Source: Allomuricauda sp.
Lineage (GTDB): Bacteria > Bacteroidota > Bacteroidia > Flavobacteriales > Flavobacteriaceae
Direction of reading: 5' to 3'
DNA: 64,000 nt
NCBI GenBank assembly: GCA_003712125.1
Contig: RHLF01000002.1
Coordinates: forward strand, 310,001 to 374,000
The notes beneath the pieces were generated by a model. It searched no databases, had not been told where the DNA came from, and saw nothing but the letters and a program-made list of their open reading frames with translations. This document shows positions 1 through 8,777 of the stretch, piece after piece. The number at the start of each line of letters is the position of its first letter. Within the stretch, counting starts at the first letter, position 1. A program made the translations under genes and the position numbers.

Positions 1-702
1 GATGGCTAAATCTGTAAGTTCTTGGTTTGTTTTGTCTTCAAGGCTGTAGGCCTTAATGACAGCCACTCCAGAAAAGGATTCTTGGGCAAAGGTGGAAAGG
101 GTCGATAAAAACTCTTGAACCTTGGTACTTCGCTTATGAATGATTCTGCTAATTTGATAGATCAAAACCGATAACACCGGTAAGGGCACCAAGGTGTAAA
201 ACGCTATCGTTGGTGCCTTGATGAACATTAAGGGAATCAAGCAAACAAACAGTGTCAAGGTCTGAATGCCGTACATAATGGCGGGACCGGCATACAATCG
301 TACCTGCCCAACATCTTCGCTTATTCGATTCATTAAATCACCAATGCGATTTCGCTTGTAAAAATTCAAGCTGAGCAATTGGTAATGGTCGAAAACCTCA
401 TTCTTTAAATCGTATTCTATATAACGCGAAACATTAATAATGGTCTGGCGCATTAAAAATGTAAACAAACCTGATAGCAGTGCCGCACCAATGATGATCA
501 GAATATATTCTTGCAACAAGTCCTTGGCTTGATCTGCGGTCAGTGTTTTGGCGAAGAATCCCTCAACTGCAGTAATCGACTTATTTACATAGGAAGGCAT
601 CACTAAGGAAAAAACCCGAGCTATTATGGTAATTATGATGCCAACGAAAAGTTTGAGCCAGTATTTTTTTAAATACTTATTGAGGTATTTAAGTTCTTTC
701 AT
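1..702 (-). CDS. ABC exporter, transmembrane domain (partial, 3' end outside window)
   Basis: The leftward frame starts at ATG 702 and stays open for 234 codons to the window edge. The visible part is the N-terminal membrane domain of an MsbA/MdlB-type half-transporter. It starts MKELKYLNKYLKKYW, followed by a hydrophobic helix at about residues 14-35, a second near 66-85, and the coupling-helix region with NFYKRNRIGDLMNRISEDV at about 117-135, a sequence typical of ABC exporter family 1. The Walker A, signature and Walker B motifs would lie beyond position 1, so ATPase function is inferred from the family. The substrate cannot be told. The gene is divergent from nusB, the usual flavobacterial arrangement. 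Confidence 0.88.
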   Translation of the reverse strand, partial: MKELKYLNKYLKKYWLKLFVGIIITIIARVFSLVMPSYVNKSITAVEGFFAKTLTADQAKDLLQEYILIIIGAALLSGLFTFLMRQTIINVSRYIEYDLKNEVFDHYQLLSLNFYKRNRIGDLMNRISEDVGQVRLYAGPAIMYGIQTLTLFVCLIPLMFIKAPTIAFYTLVPLPVLSVLIYQISRIIHKRSTKVQEFLSTLSTFAQESFSGVAVIKAYSLEDKTNQELTDLAI

Positions 703-772
703 TTAAAAAGATAGGTGTAGCCTTATACAGATGCAATTCGTCAAAGATATGGGTTTAACAAGAATAGAAATG

Positions 773-787
773 TTATCAAACTGATAA
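773..787. repeat. Small dyad in the ABC exporter/nusB intergenic region
   Basis: TTATCA-AAC-TGATAA is a perfect 6-base inverted repeat between the two divergent genes. It could be a weak operator or chance in AT-rich DNA. No function is claimed. Confidence 0.25.
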
Positions 788-825
788 GATAACTTCATCC
801 CCTAGGCGAAAACCGATTATAGCCT

Positions 826-833
826 TATTTTTG
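826..833 (+). promoter_or_regulatory. Putative -7 promoter box for nusB
   Basis: TATTTTTG fits the Bacteroidetes -7 consensus TAnnTTTG. It lies about 40 bases before the nusB start codon, leaving room for a short leader. No convincing -33 TTG is seen at the usual distance. Confidence 0.45.
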
Positions 834-874
834 CTCCGTGAAGTTTAATCAATCTGCACCAAAAGTTCTTTAAC

Positions 875-1822
875 ATGCTCACCAGAAGGCATATCAGGGT
901 AAAGGTAATGCAGTGCATTTATGCGCTGGTTCAAGCCAAGGATGAATCGCTGCAAAAACAAGAGAAGTTTTTGAGATTTAGCATCGAGAATATGTACACC
1001 CTTTATCTCTTGGTGTTGGGGCTGCTCGCTGAATTGCATCAATTGGCCCAAAAGCATGTCAGCCATGCAGAAAAAAAGTACATTTCTACAGCGGAAGATC
1101 AATACCCCGATAAGGAAAAGTTTGTAAATAACCAGCTATTGCTCCAAATAGCGACCAACCCCATATTAGGCAACGAACTCAAAAAGCGGAAGCTTGATAA
1201 TTGGAATATGCATGCCGATTATGTAAAGATCATCTACAAGGATATTTGTGAGAGTGATCTATACAAGTCCTATATGCTTGATCAAAAAAACAGCTATGAA
1301 AAGGACAGGGATTTTTTGATTGACATCTTCAAGCAAATCGTGGCGCCCAATGAAAAGATTTATGAATATTTCGAGGACGATCAACTGACTTGGGTAGATG
1401 ATATCCCCATTATTAATACCTATTTGGTCAAGCATTTAAAAAAGGCTACTTCGTCCGTAGGGGATCGTTTTTTCTTGCCCAGATTGTTGAAAGATGAGCA
1501 AGACATGGTTTTTGCCAATGATCTGCTTACCAAAACTTTGTTGAATGATGCACAATGGGAGGCTGAAATCGAACAAAAAACCCCAAATTGGGACAATGAT
1601 CGAATTGCAGAGGTTGATTTCATTTTACTCAAAATGGCGATTTGTGAACTATTGAACTTTCCCTCAATTCCAGAAAAGGTGACCTTAAACGAGTATTTAG
1701 AAATTGCCAAAGAGTATTCAACACCAAAAAGTAGCATTTTTATCAATGGGGTGCTTGATAAATTGGTCAAGGAATATAAGTCAAGTGGTAGGTTGCAAAA
1801 AGTGGGCAGGGGTTTGCTTTAA
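875..1822 (+). CDS. nusB: Transcription antitermination factor NusB
   Basis: The product is 315 residues and starts MLTRRHIRVKVMQCIYA, the NusB N-terminal signature. It is much longer than the roughly 140-residue E. coli protein; a long insertion is usual in Bacteroidetes. The C-terminal half (about residues 195-305) carries the NusB RNA-binding helical core, with DRIAEVDFILLKMAICEL and ending near STPKSSIFINGVLDKLVKE. NusB acts with NusE (ribosomal protein S10) on boxA RNA to prevent early termination of rRNA operons. It heads a probable operon with a DUF1573 lipoprotein and yajC, a conserved order in flavobacteria. The start follows a good -7 box. Confidence 0.93.
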   Translation: MLTRRHIRVKVMQCIYALVQAKDESLQKQEKFLRFSIENMYTLYLLVLGLLAELHQLAQKHVSHAEKKYISTAEDQYPDKEKFVNNQLLLQIATNPILGNELKKRKLDNWNMHADYVKIIYKDICESDLYKSYMLDQKNSYEKDRDFLIDIFKQIVAPNEKIYEYFEDDQLTWVDDIPIINTYLVKHLKKATSSVGDRFFLPRLLKDEQDMVFANDLLTKTLLNDAQWEAEIEQKTPNWDNDRIAEVDFILLKMAICELLNFPSIPEKVTLNEYLEIAKEYSTPKSSIFINGVLDKLVKEYKSSGRLQKVGRGLL

Positions 1823-1863
1823 AGAAGAATTAATTATTTTTGTAGAAATCAAAAAGTGATATA

Positions 1864-2349
1864 ATGAAAAGAATAGTCAGTTTATTTAGTGCTTTGGTAC
1901 TTGTAGGTGTTTTTGCCTCTTGTAAAGACAAGGCAACTGAAAAAATCAAAACAGACAATGTTGAAGTAGCTGCAAATCGTGATGCAGAGCAGAAAAATCT
2001 GCCTGTAATGACTTTTGATAGATCAGAGCATGATTTTGGTGCCATTGAAATGGGGACCCCGCAAGAAACTACGTTTAAGTTCACGAACACGGGTAATGCA
2101 CCCCTTATTATCACCGATGCTAGAAGCAGCTGTGGATGTACAGTGCCAGAGTATCCAAAGAACACGCCAATCGCACCTGGAGAAACCGGTGAACTTTTGG
2201 TAAAATTCAATGGCTCGGGACAAAACCAAGTGACAAAAACGGTTACGGTAACAGCGAATACAGAAAAAGGTTCTGAATTGCTCCGTATCAAAGCTTTTGT
2301 AAACCCTAAAGCAGGTAGCGCAGTAGCCGGTCCTGTTAAAAAAGGCTAA
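1864..2349 (+). CDS. DUF1573 lipoprotein
   Basis: This 161-residue protein has a lipoprotein signal (MKRIVSLFSALVLVGVFASC, lipid-accepting Cys at residue 20). The remainder is one DUF1573 domain, an Ig-like beta sandwich, at about residues 50-150. It shows FDRSEHDFGAIEMGT, then FTNTGNAPLIITDARSSCGC and a closing FNGSGQNQ strand. The SSCGCT segment is the family hallmark. Function is unknown; members are periplasmic or outer-membrane anchored and frequent in Bacteroidetes. The gene starts 41 bases after nusB and ends 6 bases before yajC, so all three are probably cotranscribed. Confidence 0.88.
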   Translation: MKRIVSLFSALVLVGVFASCKDKATEKIKTDNVEVAANRDAEQKNLPVMTFDRSEHDFGAIEMGTPQETTFKFTNTGNAPLIITDARSSCGCTVPEYPKNTPIAPGETGELLVKFNGSGQNQVTKTVTVTANTEKGSELLRIKAFVNPKAGSAVAGPVKKG

Positions 2350-2355
2350 CAGTTT

Positions 2356-2643
2356 ATGGAAGGATTGGGACAGTTTTTGCCCCTAATGTTGATTTTTGTG
2401 GTGGCTTATTTTTTTATGATTCGCCCTCAAATTCAACGGCAAAAGAATGAAAAGAAGTTTGCTGCAGCGCTAAAAAAGGGAGACCGTATTATTACCAAAA
2501 GCGGATTGTATGGCAAAGTGGTTGATCTAAATGACAAGGACAATTCATGTGTTATCGAAACCATGGCAGGTCGCTTGAAGTTTGATCGTTCTGCGATTTC
2601 TATGGAGATGAGCCAAAAAATGAATGCTCCAGCGAAAAAGTAA
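2356..2643 (+). CDS. yajC: Preprotein translocase subunit YajC
   Basis: This 95-residue membrane protein has one N-terminal helix (about residues 6-22, LPLMLIFVVAYFFMIRPQ) followed by the YajC motif MIRPQIQRQKNEKKF and a small soluble domain (KKGDRIITKSGLYGKVV). YajC belongs to the SecDF-YajC accessory complex of the Sec translocon in the inner membrane. Length and motif order are normal for the family. A strong intrinsic terminator follows 22 bases after the stop codon and closes the nusB-DUF1573-yajC unit. Confidence 0.95.
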   Translation: MEGLGQFLPLMLIFVVAYFFMIRPQIQRQKNEKKFAAALKKGDRIITKSGLYGKVVDLNDKDNSCVIETMAGRLKFDRSAISMEMSQKMNAPAKK

Positions 2644-2665
2644 ATTTCTACATCGAATAGTATGG

Positions 2666-2695
2666 AACCCAGCTTCGGCTGGGTTTTGTTTTTTT
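2666..2695 (+). terminator. Intrinsic terminator after yajC
   Basis: AACCCAGC-TTCG-GCTGGGTT forms an 8-bp stem with a stable UUCG tetraloop, followed by a T-rich tract. Confidence 0.9.
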
Positions 2696-2738
2696 ACCCA
2701 TTAATTCTGTATCTTCTTGGTGAAAAACAAACCATACC

Positions 2739-4085
2739 ATGAACACTAGGCGTGACTTTATTAAAAAAGGTTCTTTATCTGCACTATCCTTGGGGGCTTC
2801 CCTGGTATTTCCCGTTGAATTGTTGGCCCAAATGAGAAAACGCACAAGTGCCAACGATCATATTCAAGTAGGGCTCATTGGTTGTCGAGGAATGGGTTTT
2901 ACCGATTTGATTTCCCTATTGAAACTGAGTGAGGTACAAGTTGTGGCCCTTTGCGATGTGGATAAGACGGTTCTTAATGATAAGGTCGAAGAGCTTAAAA
3001 AAGCAAACATCAAACCTCCCAAATTATACAAGGACTACAGGAAACTACTTGACGATAAGGATGTGGATATTGCTATCATTGGTACACCAGATCATTGGCA
3101 TTGTCTTCAATTGATCGATGCCATTTCGGCGGGCAAGGATGTCTATTGCGAAAAACCCATTGCCAACTCTATCCAAGAGTGTGATCTAATGTTGAATGCG
3201 GTCAACTCGAGTGATCGTATGGTTCAAATTGGGCAGTGGCAACGAAGTCAGCCCCATTTTGTAGACGCCATAAATTACCTAAGAAAAGGCGAGCTCGGAA
3301 ATATTCGTTTGGCCAAGGCATGGGCCTATCAAGGTTGGATGAATTCTTTGCCTGTAATGCCAGATGGCAATGCACCCAAGGGTGTTGACTATGATATGTG
3401 GCTGGGGCCAGCACCAAAAAGACCCTTTAATCCGAATAGGTTTCATTTTAGTTTTCGATGGTTCTGGGATTATGCAGGTGGATTAATGACCGATTGGGGA
3501 GTACATTTGATGGACTATGCCTTATACGGGATGGAGGCCTCAATCCCTAAATCGGTAATGGCCATTGGAGGGAAATTTGCGTACCCTGAGGATGCCCAGG
3601 AGACACCTGATACCCTTCAAACCGTTTTCGAATATGATAACTATTCGATACTATGGGAACACGCTACCGGAATTGATGGTGGAAACTATGGCAGAGATCA
3701 CGGTATTGCGTTTATTGGAAACAACGGTACCCTTGTTTTGGATCGGAGCGGCTGGGAAGTTATTCCAGAGGACGAACGTCAAGGATGGGCCAAAAATTTG
3801 GGCCCAAAAATCGAAGCTATTCCCATGCAGTTCAATGAAGGAAACGGTCTTGATAATCACACCAAAAATTTTATAGAAGCCGTAAAAACCAGAAACGCAT
3901 CCGTGTTAAAAGCCCCCATCGAAGTTGGCTATGATGCCGCCTTTGTATGTCATTTGGGCAATGTGGCCTATAAATCACAGGATAAAATATTTTGGGACAG
4001 TGATGCCAAATCCCTTACAGATACTAATTTGAACCCCTTACTCGGAACAACCTATCACAATGGTTGGGAGTTACCCAAAATTTAG
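2739..4085 (+). CDS. Tat-exported Gfo/Idh/MocA family oxidoreductase
   Basis: The product is 448 residues. The N-terminus (NTRRDFIKKGSLSALSLGA) is a twin-arginine signal, so the folded protein with its cofactor is likely exported to the periplasm. A Rossmann domain follows at about 42-170, with the nucleotide-binding turn VGLIGCRGMG and the family motif EKP in DVYCEKPIANS. The C-terminal alpha/beta domain carries WDYAGGLMTDWGVHLMDYA, which matches the GG..D.G.H catalytic region. Relatives act on sugars or sugar derivatives using NAD(P), and some are GH109-type glycosidases; the substrate cannot be told here. The gene stands alone and converges on the YdeI-like gene with only 3 bases between stop codons. 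Confidence 0.88.
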   Translation: MNTRRDFIKKGSLSALSLGASLVFPVELLAQMRKRTSANDHIQVGLIGCRGMGFTDLISLLKLSEVQVVALCDVDKTVLNDKVEELKKANIKPPKLYKDYRKLLDDKDVDIAIIGTPDHWHCLQLIDAISAGKDVYCEKPIANSIQECDLMLNAVNSSDRMVQIGQWQRSQPHFVDAINYLRKGELGNIRLAKAWAYQGWMNSLPVMPDGNAPKGVDYDMWLGPAPKRPFNPNRFHFSFRWFWDYAGGLMTDWGVHLMDYALYGMEASIPKSVMAIGGKFAYPEDAQETPDTLQTVFEYDNYSILWEHATGIDGGNYGRDHGIAFIGNNGTLVLDRSGWEVIPEDERQGWAKNLGPKIEAIPMQFNEGNGLDNHTKNFIEAVKTRNASVLKAPIEVGYDAAFVCHLGNVAYKSQDKIFWDSDAKSLTDTNLNPLLGTTYHNGWELPKI

Positions 4086-4088
4086 GGA

Positions 4089-4682
4089 TTACCGATATTT
4101 ATCATTCAGACCAATACCCTCAAGAATCATGGGTGCTACTTTATCTAATCTCCGCAATTTGGTGGTTTCCTGTTTGGCCTGATCTATATATTCACAAAAC
4201 TCTCTTTGCTTGTAGGGTGAAAAAGATTCGAATGCGGTCTTAAGTTTGGCGTCAGCTTCTATTCTTGCAAGAAGAAGTGCTGGAACAAGCACTTTTTTGC
4301 TAGGTTTGGCCGGAGCCAGAACCCGCCCCGCTTTTTGATTGGCAATGGCTTCCTCGATATAAAACTTCACTCCTTTTTCATCAATTTCTTCCATTGAAGT
4401 AAAATTCCAATGTCGCATGGCCTTGGTCTTACCCTCTTGGGCATTTCGCAAAACTTTTTTTGGGTCACTTAATAAGGCGCCATTGTAAAACCAGATGCCA
4501 AAAAATTCCTTGAACCGGCAAATACCAAATACATTTTTATTGTTGATGGTATATACTGGCATGCCCCATTTGCAGGTCTCTACGGCCTCCGTTTGTAGCG
4601 CGAATTGCCTTAAATGGGCTATTTCACTTTGATACCTGTGTTCCCTGGCGTAGTATTCTTCCGCAGTCTTATTTTTTTCCAT
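4089..4682 (-). CDS. YdeI/OmpD-associated family protein with DUF1801 domain
   Basis: This 197-residue cytoplasmic protein lacks a signal peptide. The first part (about 15-115) resembles the DUF1801/YdhG fold, with ETCKWGMPVYTINNKNVFGI and FFGIWFYNGALLSDP. The C-terminal part (about 130-197) is the YdeI/OmpD-associated motif, with FESFSPYKQREFCEYIDQAK and KLRRLDKVAPMI. The molecular function of the family is unknown. The gene overlaps the end of pepT by 14 bases, so the two are cotranscribed and probably translationally coupled. Confidence 0.8.
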   Translation of the reverse strand: MEKNKTAEEYYAREHRYQSEIAHLRQFALQTEAVETCKWGMPVYTINNKNVFGICRFKEFFGIWFYNGALLSDPKKVLRNAQEGKTKAMRHWNFTSMEEIDEKGVKFYIEEAIANQKAGRVLAPAKPSKKVLVPALLLARIEADAKLKTAFESFSPYKQREFCEYIDQAKQETTKLRRLDKVAPMILEGIGLNDKYR

Positions 4683-5913
4683 GACTTACAAATTTCTCCG
4701 CAGTAAGTTCGCAAATTTTTACAATGGTTTCAACTGCTTTTTGCATGCTTTCAAGCGGAATGTATTCATACTTTCCGTGAAAATTATGCCCACCTGCAAA
4801 TATGTTCGGGCACGGCAAGCCCATAAAGCTCAGTTGTGAACCGTCTGTACCGCCCCGTATGGGTTTTATGATCGGTGTAACACCAACCTCTAGCATTGCC
4901 TCTTCTGCGATTTCGACGATATGAAAATGCGGCTCGATTTTCGCACGCATATTTTGATATTGGTCGGCAATAGCGACTTCAACACTGTTGGGATGCTTGG
5001 CATTGATTTTATGGGCAATATCTAGTAACAAGTCTTTTCGCGCCTGAAAGTGGGTCGCATCATGATCCCGAATGATCAACTCAATTGTTGCCTTTTCAAT
5101 GGAACCCTGAATCGAATGAATATGAAAAAAACCCTCGCGGTCTTGGGTGTGTTCTGGGACCTCTCTTGGGGGTAGTAACGATATGAACTCATTGGAAAGC
5201 AAAATCGCATTCACCATTTTGTCTTTTGCCAAACCTGGGTGCACACTTTTTCCGATAAAGGTTACTGTAGCCTTGGCAGCATTGAAATTTTCGTATTCCA
5301 ACTCACCAATTTGGCTGCCGTCAACGGTATACGCCCATTCTGCCCCAAATTTTTTCACATCAAATTTATGGGCACCCCGGCCAATTTCCTCGTCTGGTGT
5401 AAATCCCACGCGAATGGTACCGTGCTCAATTTCAGGATGGGTTATCAGGTACTCCATTGCGGTTATGATTTCTGCAACCCCGGCCTTATCATCAGCACCA
5501 AGTAAAGTCTTACCGTTTGTGGTGATCAAAGTTTGACCCAAATAAAGCTTTAAACTTTCAAAATAGTCGGGAGAAAGCTCGATGTTGTTTTTTTTGTCCA
5601 ATACTATGGTTGAGCCGTCGTAATTTTCGACAAGCTTTGGTGTTACGTTCTTTCCTGTAAAGTCGGGCGTAGTGTCGTAATGGGCGATAAATCCAATGGT
5701 TGGAACCTTGCGGTCTATGTTACTGGGTAAGGTGGCCATAACATAGGCATTTTCATCTATGGAAACCTCTTTCATCCCTATCTGCTGTAGTTCCATGATT
5801 AATTTTTTGGCCAAATCCCATTGTTTTTCAGTACTGGGAGTCGTTTTTGAGGTGGGTTCGCTTTGGGTATCTATGGCAACATATTCCAAAAAACGGGGCA
5901 GTAACTTCTCCAT
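4669..5913 (-). CDS. pepT: Peptidase T (tripeptide aminopeptidase, M20)
   Basis: A zinc-dependent exopeptidase that removes the N-terminal residue of tripeptides in the cytosol. The M20 metal motifs are in order: GFIAHYDTTPDF (His and Asp), LLGADDKAGVAEI (bridging Asp), PDEEIGRGAHKFD (catalytic Glu pair), and the late GGTDGSQLSFMGLP with FAGGHNFHGKYE. Starting at ATG 5913 (MEKLLPRFLEYVAIDTQSE) matches the family N-terminus and gives 414 residues; in-frame ATG 5919 and 5928 and a TTG at 5931 are possible but less likely. It is first in a two-gene unit with the YdeI-like gene. Confidence 0.93.
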   Translation of the reverse strand: MEKLLPRFLEYVAIDTQSEPTSKTTPSTEKQWDLAKKLIMELQQIGMKEVSIDENAYVMATLPSNIDRKVPTIGFIAHYDTTPDFTGKNVTPKLVENYDGSTIVLDKKNNIELSPDYFESLKLYLGQTLITTNGKTLLGADDKAGVAEIITAMEYLITHPEIEHGTIRVGFTPDEEIGRGAHKFDVKKFGAEWAYTVDGSQIGELEYENFNAAKATVTFIGKSVHPGLAKDKMVNAILLSNEFISLLPPREVPEHTQDREGFFHIHSIQGSIEKATIELIIRDHDATHFQARKDLLLDIAHKINAKHPNSVEVAIADQYQNMRAKIEPHFHIVEIAEEAMLEVGVTPIIKPIRGGTDGSQLSFMGLPCPNIFAGGHNFHGKYEYIPLESMQKAVETIVKICELTAEKFVSHGKK

Positions 5914-6009
5914 AAACATGCTTTTCATCAAAAATAATGCTTATTCATCCGATACTGAGGTCCCCTTGTTACAACTTGTTCTATTTTTCTGGGCTAGAAC
6001 AATATCATT

Positions 6010-6432
6010 TTGATTAGAAAACTACTCTTTTCACTTTTTATATTGATTAATGGGGTGGCTCTTGGCCAAGAGGACTGTTATTTGGGGGTAGGCGGTAAAG
6101 ATGACAAGACCATAATTGAGGTTTTTCAACTTACTGAGGAGCAAACCGAAAATCTAAGGAATTGGAGTGCCGAACTTGACTACCGAAATAGCCTGCTTCA
6201 GGATCAGGCCAAAGCGCTCTTAAAAAAGCATGCGCAAAGTTCGCCAGAAGACCTACTGACCATGTCCTATCAGTTTCAGGACTTATTGGATAGCATGAGG
6301 AGCAATATGCGCATGATTGATAAACGGGTGTTGTCCATGTTCAACAATGAACAATACAATCTCTATGTTCAATTGTGTAATACGGTTACGCTAAGCCCCA
6401 TTTTTACCTCAAGGCCGGTTAACGAAAAATGA
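6010..6432 (+). CDS. Small secreted protein of unknown function, TTG start
   Basis: The product is about 140 residues, with a clear signal peptide (IRKLLFSLFILINGVALGQ) that begins right at the first codon. No ATG exists upstream in frame, so the start must be TTG at 6010 (or the ATT after it). The mature part is helical and charged, with LTEEQTENLRNW, loosely like the LTxxQ motif of periplasmic Spy/CpxP-type proteins, and a heptad-rich stretch from about residue 40 to 115. I do not recognise a named family. It is 56 bases upstream of pyrD in the same direction. Confidence 0.6.
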   Translation: MIRKLLFSLFILINGVALGQEDCYLGVGGKDDKTIIEVFQLTEEQTENLRNWSAELDYRNSLLQDQAKALLKKHAQSSPEDLLTMSYQFQDLLDSMRSNMRMIDKRVLSMFNNEQYNLYVQLCNTVTLSPIFTSRPVNEK

Positions 6433-6488
6433 TCACTTTTGACTGTTTTGGTTTCTAGAGTTCCTATTTTTACATAAAATAATTGTGA

Positions 6489-7529
6489 ATGTACAAGTCC
6501 TTTGTGCGACCCTTGCTGTTTTTGTTGGATGCTGAAACGGCACATCATTTTTCTTTTTCTTCAATACGAATCCTATCGGCCTTTGGCTTTTCTGGCATTT
6601 TTAGGAAACTTTTTTTAATTGAAGACTCCAGACTTGAACGCGAAGTGTTTGGTATTCGGTTTAAAAACCCAGTTGGTTTGGCTGCAGGTTTTGATAAGGA
6701 TGCCAAGCTTTATAATGAGTTTTCAGATTTTGGTTTTGGTTTTATTGAGATTGGGACCTTAACCCCAAAACCACAAAAAGGAAATCCGAAGAAAAGACTG
6801 TTTCGTCTTAAGGCAGATAAAGCCATTATCAATCGGATGGGTTTCAACAATGCCGGCGTATTTGACGCCGTTGAACGGTTGAAAAAAGAACATCGGGTCA
6901 TTGTGGGTGGTAATATTGGAAAAAATAAAGTCACCCCAAATGAAGCGGCAGCAAAGGATTATCTAATTTGTTTTGAAGCGCTTTTCAAGCATGTAGATTA
7001 CTTCGTGGTCAACGTTAGCTCACCTAATACACCAGGGCTTCGCGAACTTCAGGAAAAAGAACCGCTAATGGAGCTTCTGAAGAAAATGAAACGGGAAAAC
7101 AAAAAAAACGCCTCGAAATTTGGCCTTGGTGAAAAACCGATATTGCTAAAAATTGCTCCTGACCTTACCGATGACCAGTTATTGGATATAATTGATATTG
7201 TCAAAGCAACCAAACTAGATGGGGTGATAGCAACAAATACCACCATTGCCCGTAAGAATTTGAAATCACACCTTACCCTCGTGGAAGAAAAAGGGGGGCT
7301 AAGTGGGAAACCCTTGGCAAACCGAAGTACGGAAGTTATTCGGTTTTTGGCTGAGAAAAGTAATAGGGCTTTTCCCATTATCGGGGTGGGAGGTATTCAC
7401 TCCCCTCAAGATGCACTGGACAAACTGGAGGCCGGTGCAGCGTTGATACAGCTGTATACAGGCTTCGTTTATGAGGGTCCAAGTTTGGTCAAAAAAATCA
7501 ATAAAGCTATCTTGGAAAAGGAATCTTAA
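6489..7529 (+). CDS. pyrD: Dihydroorotate dehydrogenase (quinone), class 2
   Basis: This enzyme oxidises dihydroorotate to orotate in pyrimidine synthesis and passes electrons to quinone at the inner membrane. The product is 346 residues, normal for class 2. The N-terminal amphipathic extension ([19 protein letters not shown]) marks the membrane-associated class. FMN and substrate motifs are present: [35 protein letters not shown] (catalytic Ser in the class-2 loop), TNTT and [12 protein letters not shown]. The start is ATG 6489. A DinB-like gene follows 12 bases after the stop. Confidence 0.96.
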   Translation: MYKSFVRPLLFLLDAETAHHFSFSSIRILSAFGFSGIFRKLFLIEDSRLEREVFGIRFKNPVGLAAGFDKDAKLYNEFSDFGFGFIEIGTLTPKPQKGNPKKRLFRLKADKAIINRMGFNNAGVFDAVERLKKEHRVIVGGNIGKNKVTPNEAAAKDYLICFEALFKHVDYFVVNVSSPNTPGLRELQEKEPLMELLKKMKRENKKNASKFGLGEKPILLKIAPDLTDDQLLDIIDIVKATKLDGVIATNTTIARKNLKSHLTLVEEKGGLSGKPLANRSTEVIRFLAEKSNRAFPIIGVGGIHSPQDALDKLEAGAALIQLYTGFVYEGPSLVKKINKAILEKES

Positions 7530-7541
7530 TCCCTTTTCACC

Positions 7542-8075
7542 ATGAAATATTGCTTATTTGGTGTTGCATTCCTGTTTTTGCTTCTTGGGCATGCGCAATC
7601 AACTCAGGAACCCAAAACAGATTTTACAAAAATGTACTTGCCGGTTTGGCTAGAAGCCAAAGACCACTGCCTGGAAGTGGCGAAGGCGATGCCCGAGGAA
7701 TTGTACAACTATAAGCCTACCGCCGTTAGTAAGACTTTTGGAGCACAAATGGTACATATTGCCAACGCCGGAGTATTATTGACAAAGCGCTATGTGCAGG
7801 GCATGGATGTAACACCAAACCCGATGGATGCTTCGAAAATGACCAAATCGGAAATTCTACAACTCTTGGAAGAAAGCTTCGACTATACTACAGCTGTTAT
7901 TTATACCATCGAACAAGAACAGTTGGATGAAACCTGTAAAATGTACCACAGCGGGAATGTGGTGAGCCGGGCTTTTGCCTTTTTTTATATACAAGATCAT
8001 ATGGCCAACCACAGGTCTAAATCGAACCTTTACGTTCGTATGAACGATATACAACCTCCAGCGTATACCTGGTAA
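7542..8075 (+). CDS. Exported DinB-like protein
   Basis: The product is 177 residues. The N-terminus (MKYCLFGVAFLFLLLGHAQS) is a signal peptide, unlike cytosolic DinB/YfiT proteins. The rest is a four-helix DinB-like bundle with candidate metal-binding histidines in FGAQMVHIANA and in IQDHMANHRSK, the usual H and HxxxH positions. DinB-like proteins are thiol-dependent transferases or metal hydrolases; no specific role can be given. It ends in TAATG, sharing one base with the next gene, which points to coupling. Confidence 0.75.
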   Translation: MKYCLFGVAFLFLLLGHAQSTQEPKTDFTKMYLPVWLEAKDHCLEVAKAMPEELYNYKPTAVSKTFGAQMVHIANAGVLLTKRYVQGMDVTPNPMDASKMTKSEILQLLEESFDYTTAVIYTIEQEQLDETCKMYHSGNVVSRAFAFFYIQDHMANHRSKSNLYVRMNDIQPPAYTW

Positions 8076-8707
8076 TGCCGATGCTTTTGAATGTTGAGAT
8101 TCTTTTTGGATTTGTCGCTGCTACTGCCGCACTCGCCATTTCTCCGGGTCCGGATAACATATTTGTACTTACCCTAAGCCTGGCGAAAGGGGCCAAAAAG
8201 GGTTTAGCAGTTGTTGCCGGACTGATGACAGGTTGTCTTATTCATACCACCTTGGTTGCCTTTGGTGTTTCGACCTTGATCAAGGAGAACGAGAATGTTT
8301 TTTTTATCATCAAATTGTTGGGAGTGGCTTACTTGCTCTATTTGACCTATGTTGTCTTCAAGAGTGAGGGCAAGATCGAATTACAGCATTCAAGTGATGA
8401 AAAAAAAGGCTTGGTTGATTTGTTCAAAAAAGGCTTTTGGATGAACGTGTTAAACCCTAAGGTGACCATATTCTTTTTGGCCTTTTTTCCAGGCTTTCTA
8501 TTTAGCACGAGCGTAGACCCGGTGGTACAGTTTTATATGCTCGGCTTCCTATTCATATTAATTTCGGCCATGGTTTTTGGGTCTATTGCACTCACAGCAG
8601 GAACCATTTCGTCGTATATCACCAACAATCCGAAATCGGGTGTCTTTTTTAAATGGCTTCAGATTGTGGTGTTCTTGGCCATTGCGGTGTACCTTTTATG
8701 GTCTTGA
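8075..8707 (+). CDS. LysE/RhtB family amino-acid exporter
   Basis: This 210-residue inner-membrane protein has about six hydrophobic helices. The family signature is at residues 23-31 (ISPGPDNIF, the SPGP turn of LysE/RhtB), and the conserved NPKVTIFFLAFFP segment lies in the middle. Relatives export lysine, arginine, threonine or homoserine; the substrate here is not determinable. Translation starts inside the stop codon of the DinB-like gene (TAATG). Confidence 0.88.
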   Translation: MPMLLNVEILFGFVAATAALAISPGPDNIFVLTLSLAKGAKKGLAVVAGLMTGCLIHTTLVAFGVSTLIKENENVFFIIKLLGVAYLLYLTYVVFKSEGKIELQHSSDEKKGLVDLFKKGFWMNVLNPKVTIFFLAFFPGFLFSTSVDPVVQFYMLGFLFILISAMVFGSIALTAGTISSYITNNPKSGVFFKWLQIVVFLAIAVYLLWS

Positions 8708-8777
8708 ATGACATACTTCACAACAAAAAAGGAAGTACTGAGTGAGGGGTTTCTTATTTTTACATTGAACAATTACA

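Noticed and set aside
845-1102. Leftward open frame opposite the start of nusB
   Set aside because: It is antisense to a well-supported gene and has no independent support.
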